Assembly: GCA_031278215.1 (NCBI GenBank)
Contig: JAITKV010000017.1
Span: 1-57,252 of the forward strand
DNA from: Spirochaetaceae bacterium
Lineage (GTDB): Bacteria; Spirochaetota; Spirochaetia; Treponematales; Breznakiellaceae
Length of the DNA: 57,252 nucleotides
Direction of reading: 5' to 3'
The position numbers were made by a program, and so were the translations under genes. Below the pieces are notes generated by a model, which worked only from the letters and a program-made list of their open reading frames with translations, was not told the origin of the DNA and did not search any database. This document shows, in pieces, positions 23,789 to 32,370 of this stretch. Each line of letters starts with the position of its first letter. Positions within the stretch are counted from its first letter, which is position 1.

Positions 23789-26053
23789 CTATTTAAAAAT
23801 ATCGGCAACTACCTGGTGCATGGACATGCCATAATACAGAAATCCGTAGGCCGCGGCCGCGGCCATAACTCTTTTGCCATAATTACGGGTTTCGGCGATG
23901 CCGATGGTTTCTATAAAAAGATCCTCCGGCAGGGAAGGGGCCGCCCGGCGGAGCCGGCGTATGCGGCTTGGACCGCCGTTATAGGCCAACAGGGCCAGCA
24001 TGGGGCTTCCCAGGCTGTCGGTTAGGTTTTTAAGGTAAACCGCCCCCATTTGTACGTTGATCTCGGGATCCCTAAGGTCTATGTTCCCGCCCGCGGAAAA
24101 ATCCGGGCCCCCTCCCTTTTTGATGATCGCCGCAATTTCCGTGGCCGTGGCGGGCATAATCTGGGCCAGGCCCACCGCCCCCGCCCGGGATGCGATGTCG
24201 GGAATAAAAGCGCTTTCGGTCCGTATAAGGCCAAAGAAAACCTGCGGGAGAAGGCCGTTTGCGTGGGCATATTTTTCGATTAACGAGGTAAAGGGATTGG
24301 GATAGTACAGTTCCAGGTCAACCGTTTCCATTACGTAGCCGTCCCGGCGCATGTACATGCCCACTATTTGAATCGATTCCAGATACCGTCCCGCGTTGGC
24401 AAAGACCCTGGCCGTAGTCCGCAGTTCGTGCTTGGTGTAACGGTCCGCATTTTCCCGCAGATAGGTCATGGCGTAGGATGTCGCGCCAAATTCAAAAAAT
24501 TTAACGTAAAATTCCAGTTCCTCCCTATTCGAATGCCGGGCGGCGGAAGCGCCGGAATTTCCGGCCTCCCTTTCTATGGGGCTTATGGCCTTTCCCAAAT
24601 ACGAAGCGGCCAGGGCCCGGTAATAAAACGAAGCGTTTCCCGCCTCGTAGGCAACGGTAAAATAATCCCGGGCGTCCATCCCCCGGCCGGAAATATACCC
24701 CAGGGATACGGCCCTTCCCACAAGATACGCGTACTTGGCCACGGTGGCGCCATCCTTGCCGTTCCGAATGCAGTCAAACACATCCTGCAGGCCCCGCCAG
24801 TTCTTTTCTGTCATTAGGTAACAGGAAAGCCTGTCCAGAATATCGTAAAAATCATCATCGTTATTCCAGCGGGGGGCATAGGTTTTAATAAGGGCCGGAA
24901 CCGTTTCCGGTTTTTCCGTAAACGTAGAATTAAGGATATACCAGATACAGGCGTCTTCCTGAACCGCGTCCTGAGTAAGGGCCAGGGCCCGGGTAAAATA
25001 ATCCACCGCCTCCCCGTGCTTGCCCTGCTGGCGGCGGATCCGGCCCGCATAAAAGAGCAGGGTGTAGCGGATCACTTGTACCCGTTCCTCCCCTAACGCC
25101 GGGGCGGGGCTGTTTCGTCCCGTCCGCAGGGCGCTTTCCCAGTCCGTAAAGAGTTTAACCCCCCCTTCCCGTTTTGAGGGAACCGCCGCATAGGAACGCC
25201 CCATGTCGCCCAGGAGCAGCGGATGCTGAAAAAGAAGCGGGGAATTCCTAAGGCTTTCAAAATGAACCAGGGCCTCTGAATAGGCCCCGCCAAAAACGGC
25301 AAGCCGCCCCGCGGCGGCGGTTTTTTCCACGGCGGGAAAGGGGGCCGGGGATTTAAGGATCTCTTCGTAGGCCCACCGGGAAGCGGCGCCCGCGGGAAAA
25401 TCCAAAAAGAAATTTCTAATCTCCGCCGGAGGAAGGGCCCCCGGCGCCTGCTGTTTAAGGCCCGCCAAAAACCGGAAGGCCCTGTTCCATGGGGCAAGGT
25501 TTCCCGCAAGCCCCGGATCCGCCGCCGCCCCGGATCCAGTTTCCCGGAACAGGGAATTTACTTCCCCGTAACGGCCCAGCACATAGAGCGCGGCGGCTTT
25601 AAGGGCAAGAAATTCCTCCCCCGCGGCATTTTTATTTTTTTTCACAAGTACCAGAACCCGGTTTGCTATTTCGGGATCCCGCAGTTCCGCCAAAAGGGGA
25701 ATAAGCCGGCGGGCCGATTCTTTGGCCACCTTTTGGATGGGGCTGTCCAGGGCCGCTTCAAAAAGATATGCCCCCCGCCGTTTGTCCCCGGCGCTTTCGA
25801 CCAGCAGCCCCGCATAGAAGGGCGAGGAAGGATCAAGTTTCTTTAGTTCCCCTACCCGCGAAGCTTCCGCTCCCAGGATAAAACCAATGTCCCCCGCCTT
25901 AAGCCGCCGGGCGGCTTCGGTGCGGGAAATATCCATAACGGCGCTGGCGCTGCAGGAACTAAACGAGAACACCAGAAAAAAGGAAACAAAAAGAATTTTG
26001 CCCGCGGCCCCTTTAGTTTCTGGGGGGGATGATAAGTTCCGTTCCCGAAACAA
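23789..26053 (-). CDS. Lytic transglycosylase lipoprotein (Slt-like)
   Basis: The protein cleaves the MurNAc-GlcNAc bond of peptidoglycan. Most of the chain is a TPR-like superhelix, and the C-terminal 170 residues are an SLT domain: GLIRTESAFIPDI with catalytic Glu, GAVGLAQIMPATA, YLKNLTDSLGSPMLALLAYNGGPSRI. A lipoprotein signal is visible (KILFVSFFLVFSFSSC). The start is uncertain: no ATG or GTG lies between the lysM stop and this signal. I use TTG 26053, which overlaps lysM by 41 nt and gives 754 residues; the first ATG of the frame (26272) would add unrelated residues, and a rare ATT start after AAGGGG is possible. Confidence 0.85.
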   Translation of the reverse strand: MFRERNLSSPPETKGAAGKILFVSFFLVFSFSSCSASAVMDISRTEAARRLKAGDIGFILGAEASRVGELKKLDPSSPFYAGLLVESAGDKRRGAYLFEAALDSPIQKVAKESARRLIPLLAELRDPEIANRVLVLVKKNKNAAGEEFLALKAAALYVLGRYGEVNSLFRETGSGAAADPGLAGNLAPWNRAFRFLAGLKQQAPGALPPAEIRNFFLDFPAGAASRWAYEEILKSPAPFPAVEKTAAAGRLAVFGGAYSEALVHFESLRNSPLLFQHPLLLGDMGRSYAAVPSKREGGVKLFTDWESALRTGRNSPAPALGEERVQVIRYTLLFYAGRIRRQQGKHGEAVDYFTRALALTQDAVQEDACIWYILNSTFTEKPETVPALIKTYAPRWNNDDDFYDILDRLSCYLMTEKNWRGLQDVFDCIRNGKDGATVAKYAYLVGRAVSLGYISGRGMDARDYFTVAYEAGNASFYYRALAASYLGKAISPIEREAGNSGASAARHSNREELEFYVKFFEFGATSYAMTYLRENADRYTKHELRTTARVFANAGRYLESIQIVGMYMRRDGYVMETVDLELYYPNPFTSLIEKYAHANGLLPQVFFGLIRTESAFIPDIASRAGAVGLAQIMPATATEIAAIIKKGGGPDFSAGGNIDLRDPEINVQMGAVYLKNLTDSLGSPMLALLAYNGGPSRIRRLRRAAPSLPEDLFIETIGIAETRNYGKRVMAAAAAYGFLYYGMSMHQVVADIFK

Positions 26054-27020
26054 TAAGATTTGGATTAGATATCTTATTAAACCGGACAATAGCAGAATAA
26101 AACCGAGGATTACGATAAAAGGCCTCCGAAATGTCCCAGAGGGTATCGCCCCAGCGTACTTTGTAGGCCACACCTTCGGGAGGAATAGTTTGGGGAACAT
26201 TGAATGAATAAACCGGCGCCGAGGGACGTTCTCTGCTAACCGGTGTTGTTGCGGCCTGCGGCGGTTTATCAATTACCACGGGCGGGGGGGGGCTGCGCGG
26301 AGGCGCCGCCGGTAGAGGCGCCGCCGGGGCGGCGGGGGCGGCGGGGGGCGGCGCGGCCGGGCGCCCGGGATCTGCCAGCACGGGGGGCGGCGCGGAAGGC
26401 GGCGCGGAAGGCGGGGCGGAAAGCGCCGGAACCCGGGAAATTTCCGCTCCCGGGGCCGGCGGCTCCCGGGGGGCTTCTGTCTGCGGGGCCCCGGGCCACC
26501 AGCGAAACAGATCGCCGCCCCTGCGGGTTAAAAGGTACCACAGGCCCAGACAAAGCAGAACCAGCACAAGCCCCAGGACGACAATCACCACCCAGGGGAA
26601 TTTCCGTTCCGGCTCTTCGGCCTCTTTCGGCGTCCGGTTTGCCTCGCCGTCTACTTCAAAATCAGGATAGTCGGTTTTATCTTCTTCTAAGGATTCCAGG
26701 TGAACACTAAGGTGATGTTCATTTGAAGGATTTCCCAGGTCCACCGCATCGGCGGCAATCGAACCGGCCTTAGTAGAGGTGATGGTCATTTCTATGGAAG
26801 GTTCGCCTTTTTGTTTAAGGCTGATATTTTCTACAACGATGCTGCCGATGTACATAGCGTCCGCCATGGATTTGGAGGGGCTTTTGTACAAATCGATTTG
26901 AACGCTCTTTTGATTATCATGAACCGTGGTAAGAACAAGACGCTTTTTTACATCCGATTTCTCTTCTAAAATAGAATAGAAATCCCCATTGGCCTCCTTT
27001 ATGCCGATACTTGCCGCCAT
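26013..27020 (-). CDS. Transmembrane LysM protein with Hsp70 substrate-binding-like N-terminal domain
   Basis: The 335-residue protein combines three parts. Residues 1-112 match the beta-sandwich substrate-binding domain of DnaK in order and spacing (SIGIKEANGDFYSILEE, LTTVHDNQKSVQIDLYKS, YIGSIVVENI, EPSIEMTITS). One membrane helix lies at about 145-167. A Pro/Ala linker precedes a C-terminal LysM (YKVRWGDTLWDISEAFY ... SGTELIIPPR). With no signal peptide the N-terminus should be cytoplasmic and LysM periplasmic, bound to peptidoglycan. There is no Hsp70 ATPase domain. The SD AAAGGAG is good. It heads the operon with the lytic transglycosylase and ftsK, so a role in wall remodelling or division is likely. 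Confidence 0.8.
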   Translation of the reverse strand: MAASIGIKEANGDFYSILEEKSDVKKRLVLTTVHDNQKSVQIDLYKSPSKSMADAMYIGSIVVENISLKQKGEPSIEMTITSTKAGSIAADAVDLGNPSNEHHLSVHLESLEEDKTDYPDFEVDGEANRTPKEAEEPERKFPWVVIVVLGLVLVLLCLGLWYLLTRRGGDLFRWWPGAPQTEAPREPPAPGAEISRVPALSAPPSAPPSAPPPVLADPGRPAAPPPAAPAAPAAPLPAAPPRSPPPPVVIDKPPQAATTPVSRERPSAPVYSFNVPQTIPPEGVAYKVRWGDTLWDISEAFYRNPRFYSAIVRFNKISNPNLIVSGTELIIPPRN

Positions 27021-27074
27021 TGGTCTTGCTCCTTTAAAACATTTTATTATCGGTATGTATTGAATACATCTTTA

Positions 27075-27104
27075 ACTGTAGACAGGGGAAGCGGCGTTTG
27101 TCAA
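27075..27104 (-). promoter_or_regulatory. Promoter of the lysM - slt - ftsK operon
   Basis: TTGACA (27104-27099), 18-bp spacer, TACAGT (27080-27075). It gives a leader of about 48 nt ending in AAAGGAGCAAGACC before ATG 27020. Confidence 0.6.
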
Positions 27105-27126
27105 TGGAAATTTTACCCTGGAGGAG

Positions 27127-27175
27127 GCGGAGCATCCGGCGCCGGGCTTAACGCTTCCGGCGCCGGATGCTCCGC
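27127..27175. terminator. Perfect 19-bp inverted repeat, 11-nt loop
   Basis: GCGGAGCATCCGGCGCCGG (27127-27145) pairs fully with 27157-27175. It lies 17 nt after the stop of the secreted-protein gene on the minus strand and just before the lysM promoter. It lacks a U-run, but such a stable stem should block 3' decay and probably terminates transcription. Confidence 0.6.
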
Positions 27176-27192
27176 GGGACGGTCCGGATCGA

Positions 27193-27717
27193 TCAGCGCC
27201 GGGGAGCGGGCCTTGACCCTGACCGGCGGCGTTCCGAAGCGCCGGACCGGGGCTCCCTGTCCCGGTCGAACCGGTCCCGGGGGCCAAAACAGCCATGGCG
27301 GGGTCCGTATCCTTCCGAAGGCCTTCCGGCGCCAAAGGGCCTGCCCGCCTCCGGGGGGCGGGGAATATCATAGACCCGGTCTCCGATAGTAAGCTTGGTG
27401 GGGACTAAAAAACCGGCCGCTTCTTCTCCGGGGCCCTTAAAAACATAGCCCTCCAGACTTACCCGGGCCCCCTCTTTAAGGCCTTCCACAAAACCGACAA
27501 GCCGCTGGATGCCCCCCACATAGTACAGTTCATCGCCGCTTTTAAGGGCGATGCGGCCATTGGACAGTACAAGGTTCCCGGTAACCGTAACGGTCTCGAT
27601 TTCCGGCGCCCCGGAGGGCGGAAGATTCCGGAAATTCCCGGAACCCCATTGACCGTTTTGGGCAAAAAGCCCCGTTAAGGACAGCGCCATTACCAAACAA
27701 ATAATAAATTTTTTCAT
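27193..27717 (-). CDS. Small exported protein, function unknown (sigma-54-type promoter)
   Basis: The 174-residue protein starts at ATG 27717 with an AAGGAG SD. A clean signal peptide (KKFIICLVMALSLTGLFAQ) is followed by a beta-rich domain (VTVTGNLVLSNGRIALKSG, YYVGGIQRLVGFVEGLKEG, ARVSLEGYVFKGPGEE) that resembles small OB-fold periplasmic proteins. The C-terminal 45 residues are Arg/Gly/Pro-rich (DRFDRDREPRSGASERRRSG), which is unusual for an exported protein and would be highly basic. I do not recognise a family. It is monocistronic, with a hairpin behind it and a -24/-12 promoter about 100 nt upstream, so expression should need RpoN and an activator. Confidence 0.75.
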   Translation of the reverse strand: MKKFIICLVMALSLTGLFAQNGQWGSGNFRNLPPSGAPEIETVTVTGNLVLSNGRIALKSGDELYYVGGIQRLVGFVEGLKEGARVSLEGYVFKGPGEEAAGFLVPTKLTIGDRVYDIPRPPEAGRPFGAGRPSEGYGPRHGCFGPRDRFDRDREPRSGASERRRSGSRPAPRR

Positions 27718-28076
27718 GCTATACTCCTTATTGCCGCAAACAATACCGGAATTACGGCAGAACCGCGATTTCGTCTGAGGCAGGCTCAGTACAAAGCATA
27801 CCGCTTTATTTAATATATGCAAAATTCGTGCCAAGTTACGCCGGGGTCCGGCAAATTCGATTAAATACCCTGTAAATATACGTTGATAAAGCGCATGCCG
27901 GGTATAATCCCTTATTCCCGGGGATTTTAGGGCGCGCGGCGTACCGGGCGCCGAAGAACCATGAGCGGCCCGGGAAGAAAATTCTTCCCCGGAACGGGAA
28001 AAATTTACCCGCCCCCCCCTCGCGGGAAGCGTTACCGGGAACCTTTGGAAACCCAACCAGGGTTTCCAAAGGTTCC
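27718..28076. other. Intergenic region (359 bp) with leader and hairpin
   Basis: No gene is visible. Going along the minus strand, it starts with the hairpin after the beta-barrel gene (28037-28077), then about 200 bp without clear features, the -24/-12 promoter (27833-27819), and a leader of about 90 nt before the small exported protein. Confidence 0.6.
27819..27833 (-). promoter_or_regulatory. Sigma-54 (-24/-12) promoter of the small exported protein
   Basis: The minus strand reads TTGGCACGAATTTTGCA: TGGCAC (27833-27828), exactly 5 nt, then TTGC (27822-27819). This agrees at every strongly conserved position with YTGGCACG-N4-TTGCW. The start would be near 27807. Confidence 0.75.
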
Positions 28077-28077
28077 C
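28037..28077. terminator. Perfect 18-bp hairpin at the end of the cyclase operon
   Basis: GGGAACCTTTGGAAACCC (28037-28054) and its complement (28060-28077) enclose loop AACCA. On the minus strand it begins inside the stop codon of the beta-barrel gene. No U-run follows, so it may act as a 3' stabiliser as well as a terminator. Confidence 0.6.
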
Positions 28078-29939
28078 TAGCGTAAATTCAGCCCTGTTTC
28101 GGCGTCCCGGTTAAACTGCCAGCCTATGCCAATACCAGGATGCAGCATCCAGTGGACTTCATGGCCCAGGGAAACAAACAAATCCAAGCCCCCTTCCGCA
28201 TACAGACCCTTCCAGAGAAAGTACTGGGCGGAAAGGCCGGCATTTATGGAAAGGGGGATGTCTGATCCGTATTCCCCCCCGAAATCGTAGGGGTTGGAAA
28301 TTCCTAGCCCCAGCCGGCCGCTTAGCTGCCAGGGTTCCGTAAGTTTTCGCTGGTACAGGAGCCCCAGGTGCACATGGCTCAAAATACCAACGCCCTCGGA
28401 TCCGCCGCTCACCCATTCCCTCCTGTTGGGGTAATCCAGAATGTAGAAGTTTAGTTCGGCCCCCAGCTTGTTCGGGCCCCAGCGGTGGGGAAGGTACGCC
28501 GCCCGGAAGTAGGCCCCCAGAGGAGTAAAGGGCCACAGTAAGGTTGTCGTCCCATAGGGATTGTGCGCGCCGCTGTCGTCATATTCCATTCCCAGGGGAA
28601 TCATCGGCGCCCAGCCCAGGGCCAGGGTAAATTCGTCCTTGGGGAACCCGCTAACCGGCGCCGAAGGATCTTCTCCCCGGTCCAGGGCCCTGGTTACCTT
28701 TGCCCATTCGGCCCATCTGCCAAACTGCCAGCCCAGGCCCAAGCCGGGCCGAAACATAAGATGGTTCACCCTGGTTATAAACTGTATATCCACGCCCCCT
28801 TCGACGTAAAGATTTTCCCACATAAAATACTGGGTCGAAAACCCAAGGTTCAACAGTATCCCAACCCCACCGCCGTCCCCATCCGAGTCGTATGGGTCGC
28901 CTATGCCTGCTCCAAGCCGCAGGTTATGCTGCCACCGTTCATTCACCGGAACCTGCAGCAGAACGTTAAGGTGGACTGCGTTAAACCCGGAAAACAATAA
29001 ACCTAAGGCTTCCGTGTCCCCTTGAGTTTCCTGGGTTTTCTTGTTGTTAAGAAACATTAGCTGGGCTTCAAGGCCCAGCCCGCCTATCTTGGTTCTAAGG
29101 GGAACCCAGCCTAGCCTTACAACGCTTCCCCGCCAGTTAACTGCATCCAGCTTGTTCTTTGGTGTACCCTGATCATAATAAACCGCTTTGTCATAATCAA
29201 AGGCCGCTATCATGGGAGACCAGCCGGCGGACAGGGTCCACTCCATATTTTTTCTGGACCCTACTCGAACCTTGCCCAGGGTCGTCCACAGGCCGCCGGG
29301 GTTGCGGATAAAAATATCGTAACTTCCCCTTTTAAGGGCTTTGCCGCTAAAGTCCAAAACCGCCTGAACCTGTGAGCCCTCTATCCTGGTTATCTTTACT
29401 TCCCGGGGAATAATAGCGCGCCCCAGCTGGTCATAGCCCCGGTTGTGCTTTACCAGGGCAAATTCCGACTCTTCCGAAAAATCCCGGCCCGTGACGGTAA
29501 TCCGGGGCTCTTCGGGGGCCATGTCGTAGTAGAGCTGGTAAAAGGGTTGATAGGTTTCCGCCACCGGTTCTACCGCGGGAAGGATCCGAAAATCCTGCCA
29601 ATTCGACAGGCCCTCCAAAAGGTTCATCTGGTTGTACGCGGCAATGCGGTACCGGTATGAACCGGCCCTAAGGGATACCGTAATTGAGTTGGTTTCGGTA
29701 TGCACCGGGTCCAGGGGCAGAAAGCTCCCCCCGGAGAACTGTTGTATTTCCACCTCATACCGCAGGGCTCCGGTAAGCGGAGGAAAAAAAAGCACCTGGG
29801 ATATCTGGAATTCGTTGCCCGTCTTAACAACCTGGGTGGCGCTTTGGGGAAGCTCCGCGGCGTCCCCGGCCTGGGCAAAGACAGGGCAGGGAATCAAGGC
29901 GCACAGCAGGGCCGGAACAATATACTTACGGATGACCAT
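28077..29939 (-). CDS. Outer-membrane beta-barrel protein with internal duplication
   Basis: The 620-residue exported protein has a signal peptide (YIVPALLCALIPCPVFAQ), then an Ig/fibronectin-like region (about 40-130) and a second small domain with APEEPRITVTGRDFSEESEF. The C-terminal 390 residues are two related barrel halves of about 190 residues. Each opens with LSAGWSPMIAAFDYD or LALGWAPMIPLGMEYD and closes with FRPGLGLGWQFGR or LHPGIGIGWQFNR, and both contain LG.GI..PYD and .QYF.W..LY.EGG.D. Tandem duplication is thus clear. Its start overlaps the FecR-type gene by 14 nt. Function is not known; it may be the outer-membrane partner of the FecR protein. Confidence 0.78.
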   Translation of the reverse strand: MVIRKYIVPALLCALIPCPVFAQAGDAAELPQSATQVVKTGNEFQISQVLFFPPLTGALRYEVEIQQFSGGSFLPLDPVHTETNSITVSLRAGSYRYRIAAYNQMNLLEGLSNWQDFRILPAVEPVAETYQPFYQLYYDMAPEEPRITVTGRDFSEESEFALVKHNRGYDQLGRAIIPREVKITRIEGSQVQAVLDFSGKALKRGSYDIFIRNPGGLWTTLGKVRVGSRKNMEWTLSAGWSPMIAAFDYDKAVYYDQGTPKNKLDAVNWRGSVVRLGWVPLRTKIGGLGLEAQLMFLNNKKTQETQGDTEALGLLFSGFNAVHLNVLLQVPVNERWQHNLRLGAGIGDPYDSDGDGGGVGILLNLGFSTQYFMWENLYVEGGVDIQFITRVNHLMFRPGLGLGWQFGRWAEWAKVTRALDRGEDPSAPVSGFPKDEFTLALGWAPMIPLGMEYDDSGAHNPYGTTTLLWPFTPLGAYFRAAYLPHRWGPNKLGAELNFYILDYPNRREWVSGGSEGVGILSHVHLGLLYQRKLTEPWQLSGRLGLGISNPYDFGGEYGSDIPLSINAGLSAQYFLWKGLYAEGGLDLFVSLGHEVHWMLHPGIGIGWQFNRDAETGLNLR

Positions 29940-32370
29940 ACAACACTCCGGGATCGGCGGTGGGCAGTTGTCTAAGCGGTACGGAGCTGGTTACGGTAAA
30001 GCGGCTTGCCATGCTTGGCAGTTCCGGCCATGAGCCCTGGTCGTCGGGCTCAAAAACCTGCCATACGTATTCCCCCTCGGTTAAGTGGCCGGGCTTAGGC
30101 AGGGTAAAGAAAGCGGAAGAAACTGCCGTGGAAGAAACGACAAGTTCCCCGTTGGCCCGGTACAGGGCAAAGCGGTACTCCCGGGCCCCCCCGCTCCATA
30201 TAAAGTTCATGGAAGGGGCGGATACAAGCTGTTCCCGTGAAAGAATATACCCCGCGGCCGGATAGGGGCCAAAAACCGTCCCCCCGCCGGAGACCCGGCT
30301 TAGGCGTTCCAGGACCGTCAGATCCGCCGGCGGAAGGGCCTGCAATACCGCCGGTTCCGGCGCCGGCACCGGCGGTTCCGGCGGTTCTGGTTCCGCAAGG
30401 GCGGCGGCAAGGATTGGCTCCACGGGCATTCCCCTTATTTCTTCTGTACCGGCGGGTCTCTCCGGCGCCGCCGCAGGCGCCGCTGCAAACGCAGGCGCGG
30501 CTGCAGGCGCCGCCATCGCCGCCGGCGCAAACGCAGGCGCGGCTGCAGGCGCCGCCGCCGCTGCAGGCGCCGCCGCCGGCGCAAACGCAGGCTCTGCATC
30601 CGCGGAAACCACGGTAAAGCGCCGGGCCGGGGAACTAAGGGGAACCGGAGCATCCGACAGGATCCGCCAGTACCAGGTTCCCGGAGAAAGAGACGCCGTA
30701 CCGGAAAGGGTGTAGGAGTTCGGGGCTTCCGCGGGAGTATTTATCTCGGGGGAAGAAAAATCGTTCCGGGAGGATATCTGAAGATAGGTCCGGTAGGGTC
30801 CGGCGGATCGGAAGCTAAAGCGGAACCCCGGCACCGCATCGGCGGCCACAACGTAGTTGTCCGGGGGAAAAACAGCCCGTTGTTCATAGACGGTTTCCCT
30901 TACCGTAAAGGAACCTAAAGACGAAGCCGCGGAGGCGTTTTCGGTCCTGGCGGTAACACGCCAATAATAGGTTTCCCCCATCCGGAGCGCCGGGGGAAGG
31001 GCGCAATAATTCGAGGCGCTGTTCTGCGCTGCCAGGGGATTTAACATTTGAGGATTATCCGCCACCTCTACGGTCCAGAAGGCGGCATGGGCGTCGTAGG
31101 TCCATACCAGCCGGGAATGATCCGCGCCCACAAACCCGTTTTGAGCCGGCAGGACAAGGGCCGGGGTCTCCAGAACCAGGTCCCCCCGGGAAACGGAAAA
31201 TTCGCCTACCTCCGAAGCGGCCCCCGCGCTCGCGGACCGTCCGGGATATACCGGGATCACCCGCCAATACCACCGCCCCGGCTCCAGCCCGGTCTGCAGC
31301 ACCGAGTTTCCCTGAACCCGGCGGGATACCACCGGCGCCGCCATATCCGGGGCGGAAGAAATCTCGATTTCATAGGCCTCTACCCCTTCCATCGCGGACC
31401 AGGAAAGCGGGACCCGGGATTCGGCGGGAAAAGTATAATTTGCGCCCCGGGCGGGGCTTGTGATGCGCAGGGGATCGGCAAAGGCCGCCTCGATCCTGCC
31501 GGAAGAATACACCGGGCCCGCCGGTTCATTATTGCCGGCCGGGACCGGGTAGGCCCTCCACCAATAGACCCCCGGTTCTACGGACATGGAAACCGATTTA
31601 GCGCCGCTTACCGTCCGGGCCTGGTCAATGCGGGAAAAATTTTTATCCCGGGCAAGTTCCACTACCACCCGGGTGCCGGCTTCAAAGTTAGAAACATTCC
31701 AGGCAAAATCCACCGGTATGGCGGCCTGGGCGGAGGAGCCGAAAACGCTGGTGATTTTTCCCAGGGACGTAACGGTGATGGCCGGATTTGTATTACGAGT
31801 GCCGTCGCTTAAACCCGAAAAAAACTGGCCCGAATTAATTTCAAGCCCCTCGTATACCGCCTGTCCCTCCAGGACAGAAATTTCAAAACCCTCTGAACTT
31901 TGGTTTAAACCGGCGCTGCTGTTCTTCCCCAGTTCGGCGGCAAATGAACCGGCGGAAATATACACATTCGTATCCCCGGAAACCACCCCAAGGTTACCGG
32001 CCACAAAACCAATCCTGACGCCTTCGCTGTCATAAAAAACCTGTATCAGGGTATTTTCGGAAAGGGTTATATTAGTTACCTGATCCTGAAACGTAATTAC
32101 CGCCTCGGATAATTCCGCGGTCCGGATCGTATCGCCGTTATATACCGGAGAAGCCTGCTTAAGCCTGTCCCAGGCCGTCCGGTCTTCGATCTTGCGGTGG
32201 GCGGTGCGGTTTTTAAACACAATAAGCCCCACGGGTTCTTCGTTCAATTTAACCAGGGTGCGGTTATACTCCTGCCAAAACGCCGTTCCGGAACCGGCGG
32301 CGCCGGCGAAGCAGAGGATCACGATAACCAGATCAATTGCCCTGGATTTTGTATTTTTTTTCTTCTGCAT
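29926..32370 (-). CDS. FecR-domain envelope protein with fibronectin-like repeats
   Basis: The 814-residue protein has an N-terminal membrane anchor (LVIVILCFAGAAGSGTAFW) and a FecR domain at about residues 70-200 (NGDTIRTAELSEAVITF, ITLSENTLIQV, GFEISVLEGQAVYEG). Several fibronectin-like units follow, each with a WYWR-type motif (YWWRAYPV, WYWRVIPVYPG, YYWRVTARTE, TWYWRILSDAP). After them comes a Pro/Ala low-complexity segment of about 50 residues and one more such domain (SMNFIWSGGAREYRFALYRANG). Its start lies inside the end of the adenylate cyclase gene (38-nt overlap), and its end overlaps the beta-barrel gene, so the three are translated together. It is probably a periplasmic scaffold or sensor; no enzyme motif is seen. 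Confidence 0.8.
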   Translation of the reverse strand: MQKKKNTKSRAIDLVIVILCFAGAAGSGTAFWQEYNRTLVKLNEEPVGLIVFKNRTAHRKIEDRTAWDRLKQASPVYNGDTIRTAELSEAVITFQDQVTNITLSENTLIQVFYDSEGVRIGFVAGNLGVVSGDTNVYISAGSFAAELGKNSSAGLNQSSEGFEISVLEGQAVYEGLEINSGQFFSGLSDGTRNTNPAITVTSLGKITSVFGSSAQAAIPVDFAWNVSNFEAGTRVVVELARDKNFSRIDQARTVSGAKSVSMSVEPGVYWWRAYPVPAGNNEPAGPVYSSGRIEAAFADPLRITSPARGANYTFPAESRVPLSWSAMEGVEAYEIEISSAPDMAAPVVSRRVQGNSVLQTGLEPGRWYWRVIPVYPGRSASAGAASEVGEFSVSRGDLVLETPALVLPAQNGFVGADHSRLVWTYDAHAAFWTVEVADNPQMLNPLAAQNSASNYCALPPALRMGETYYWRVTARTENASAASSLGSFTVRETVYEQRAVFPPDNYVVAADAVPGFRFSFRSAGPYRTYLQISSRNDFSSPEINTPAEAPNSYTLSGTASLSPGTWYWRILSDAPVPLSSPARRFTVVSADAEPAFAPAAAPAAAAAPAAAPAFAPAAMAAPAAAPAFAAAPAAAPERPAGTEEIRGMPVEPILAAALAEPEPPEPPVPAPEPAVLQALPPADLTVLERLSRVSGGGTVFGPYPAAGYILSREQLVSAPSMNFIWSGGAREYRFALYRANGELVVSSTAVSSAFFTLPKPGHLTEGEYVWQVFEPDDQGSWPELPSMASRFTVTSSVPLRQLPTADPGVLYGHP

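Noticed and set aside
30435-30650. Arg-rich open frames in the FecR gene
   Set aside because: Frame shadows of the Ala/Pro low-complexity segment.
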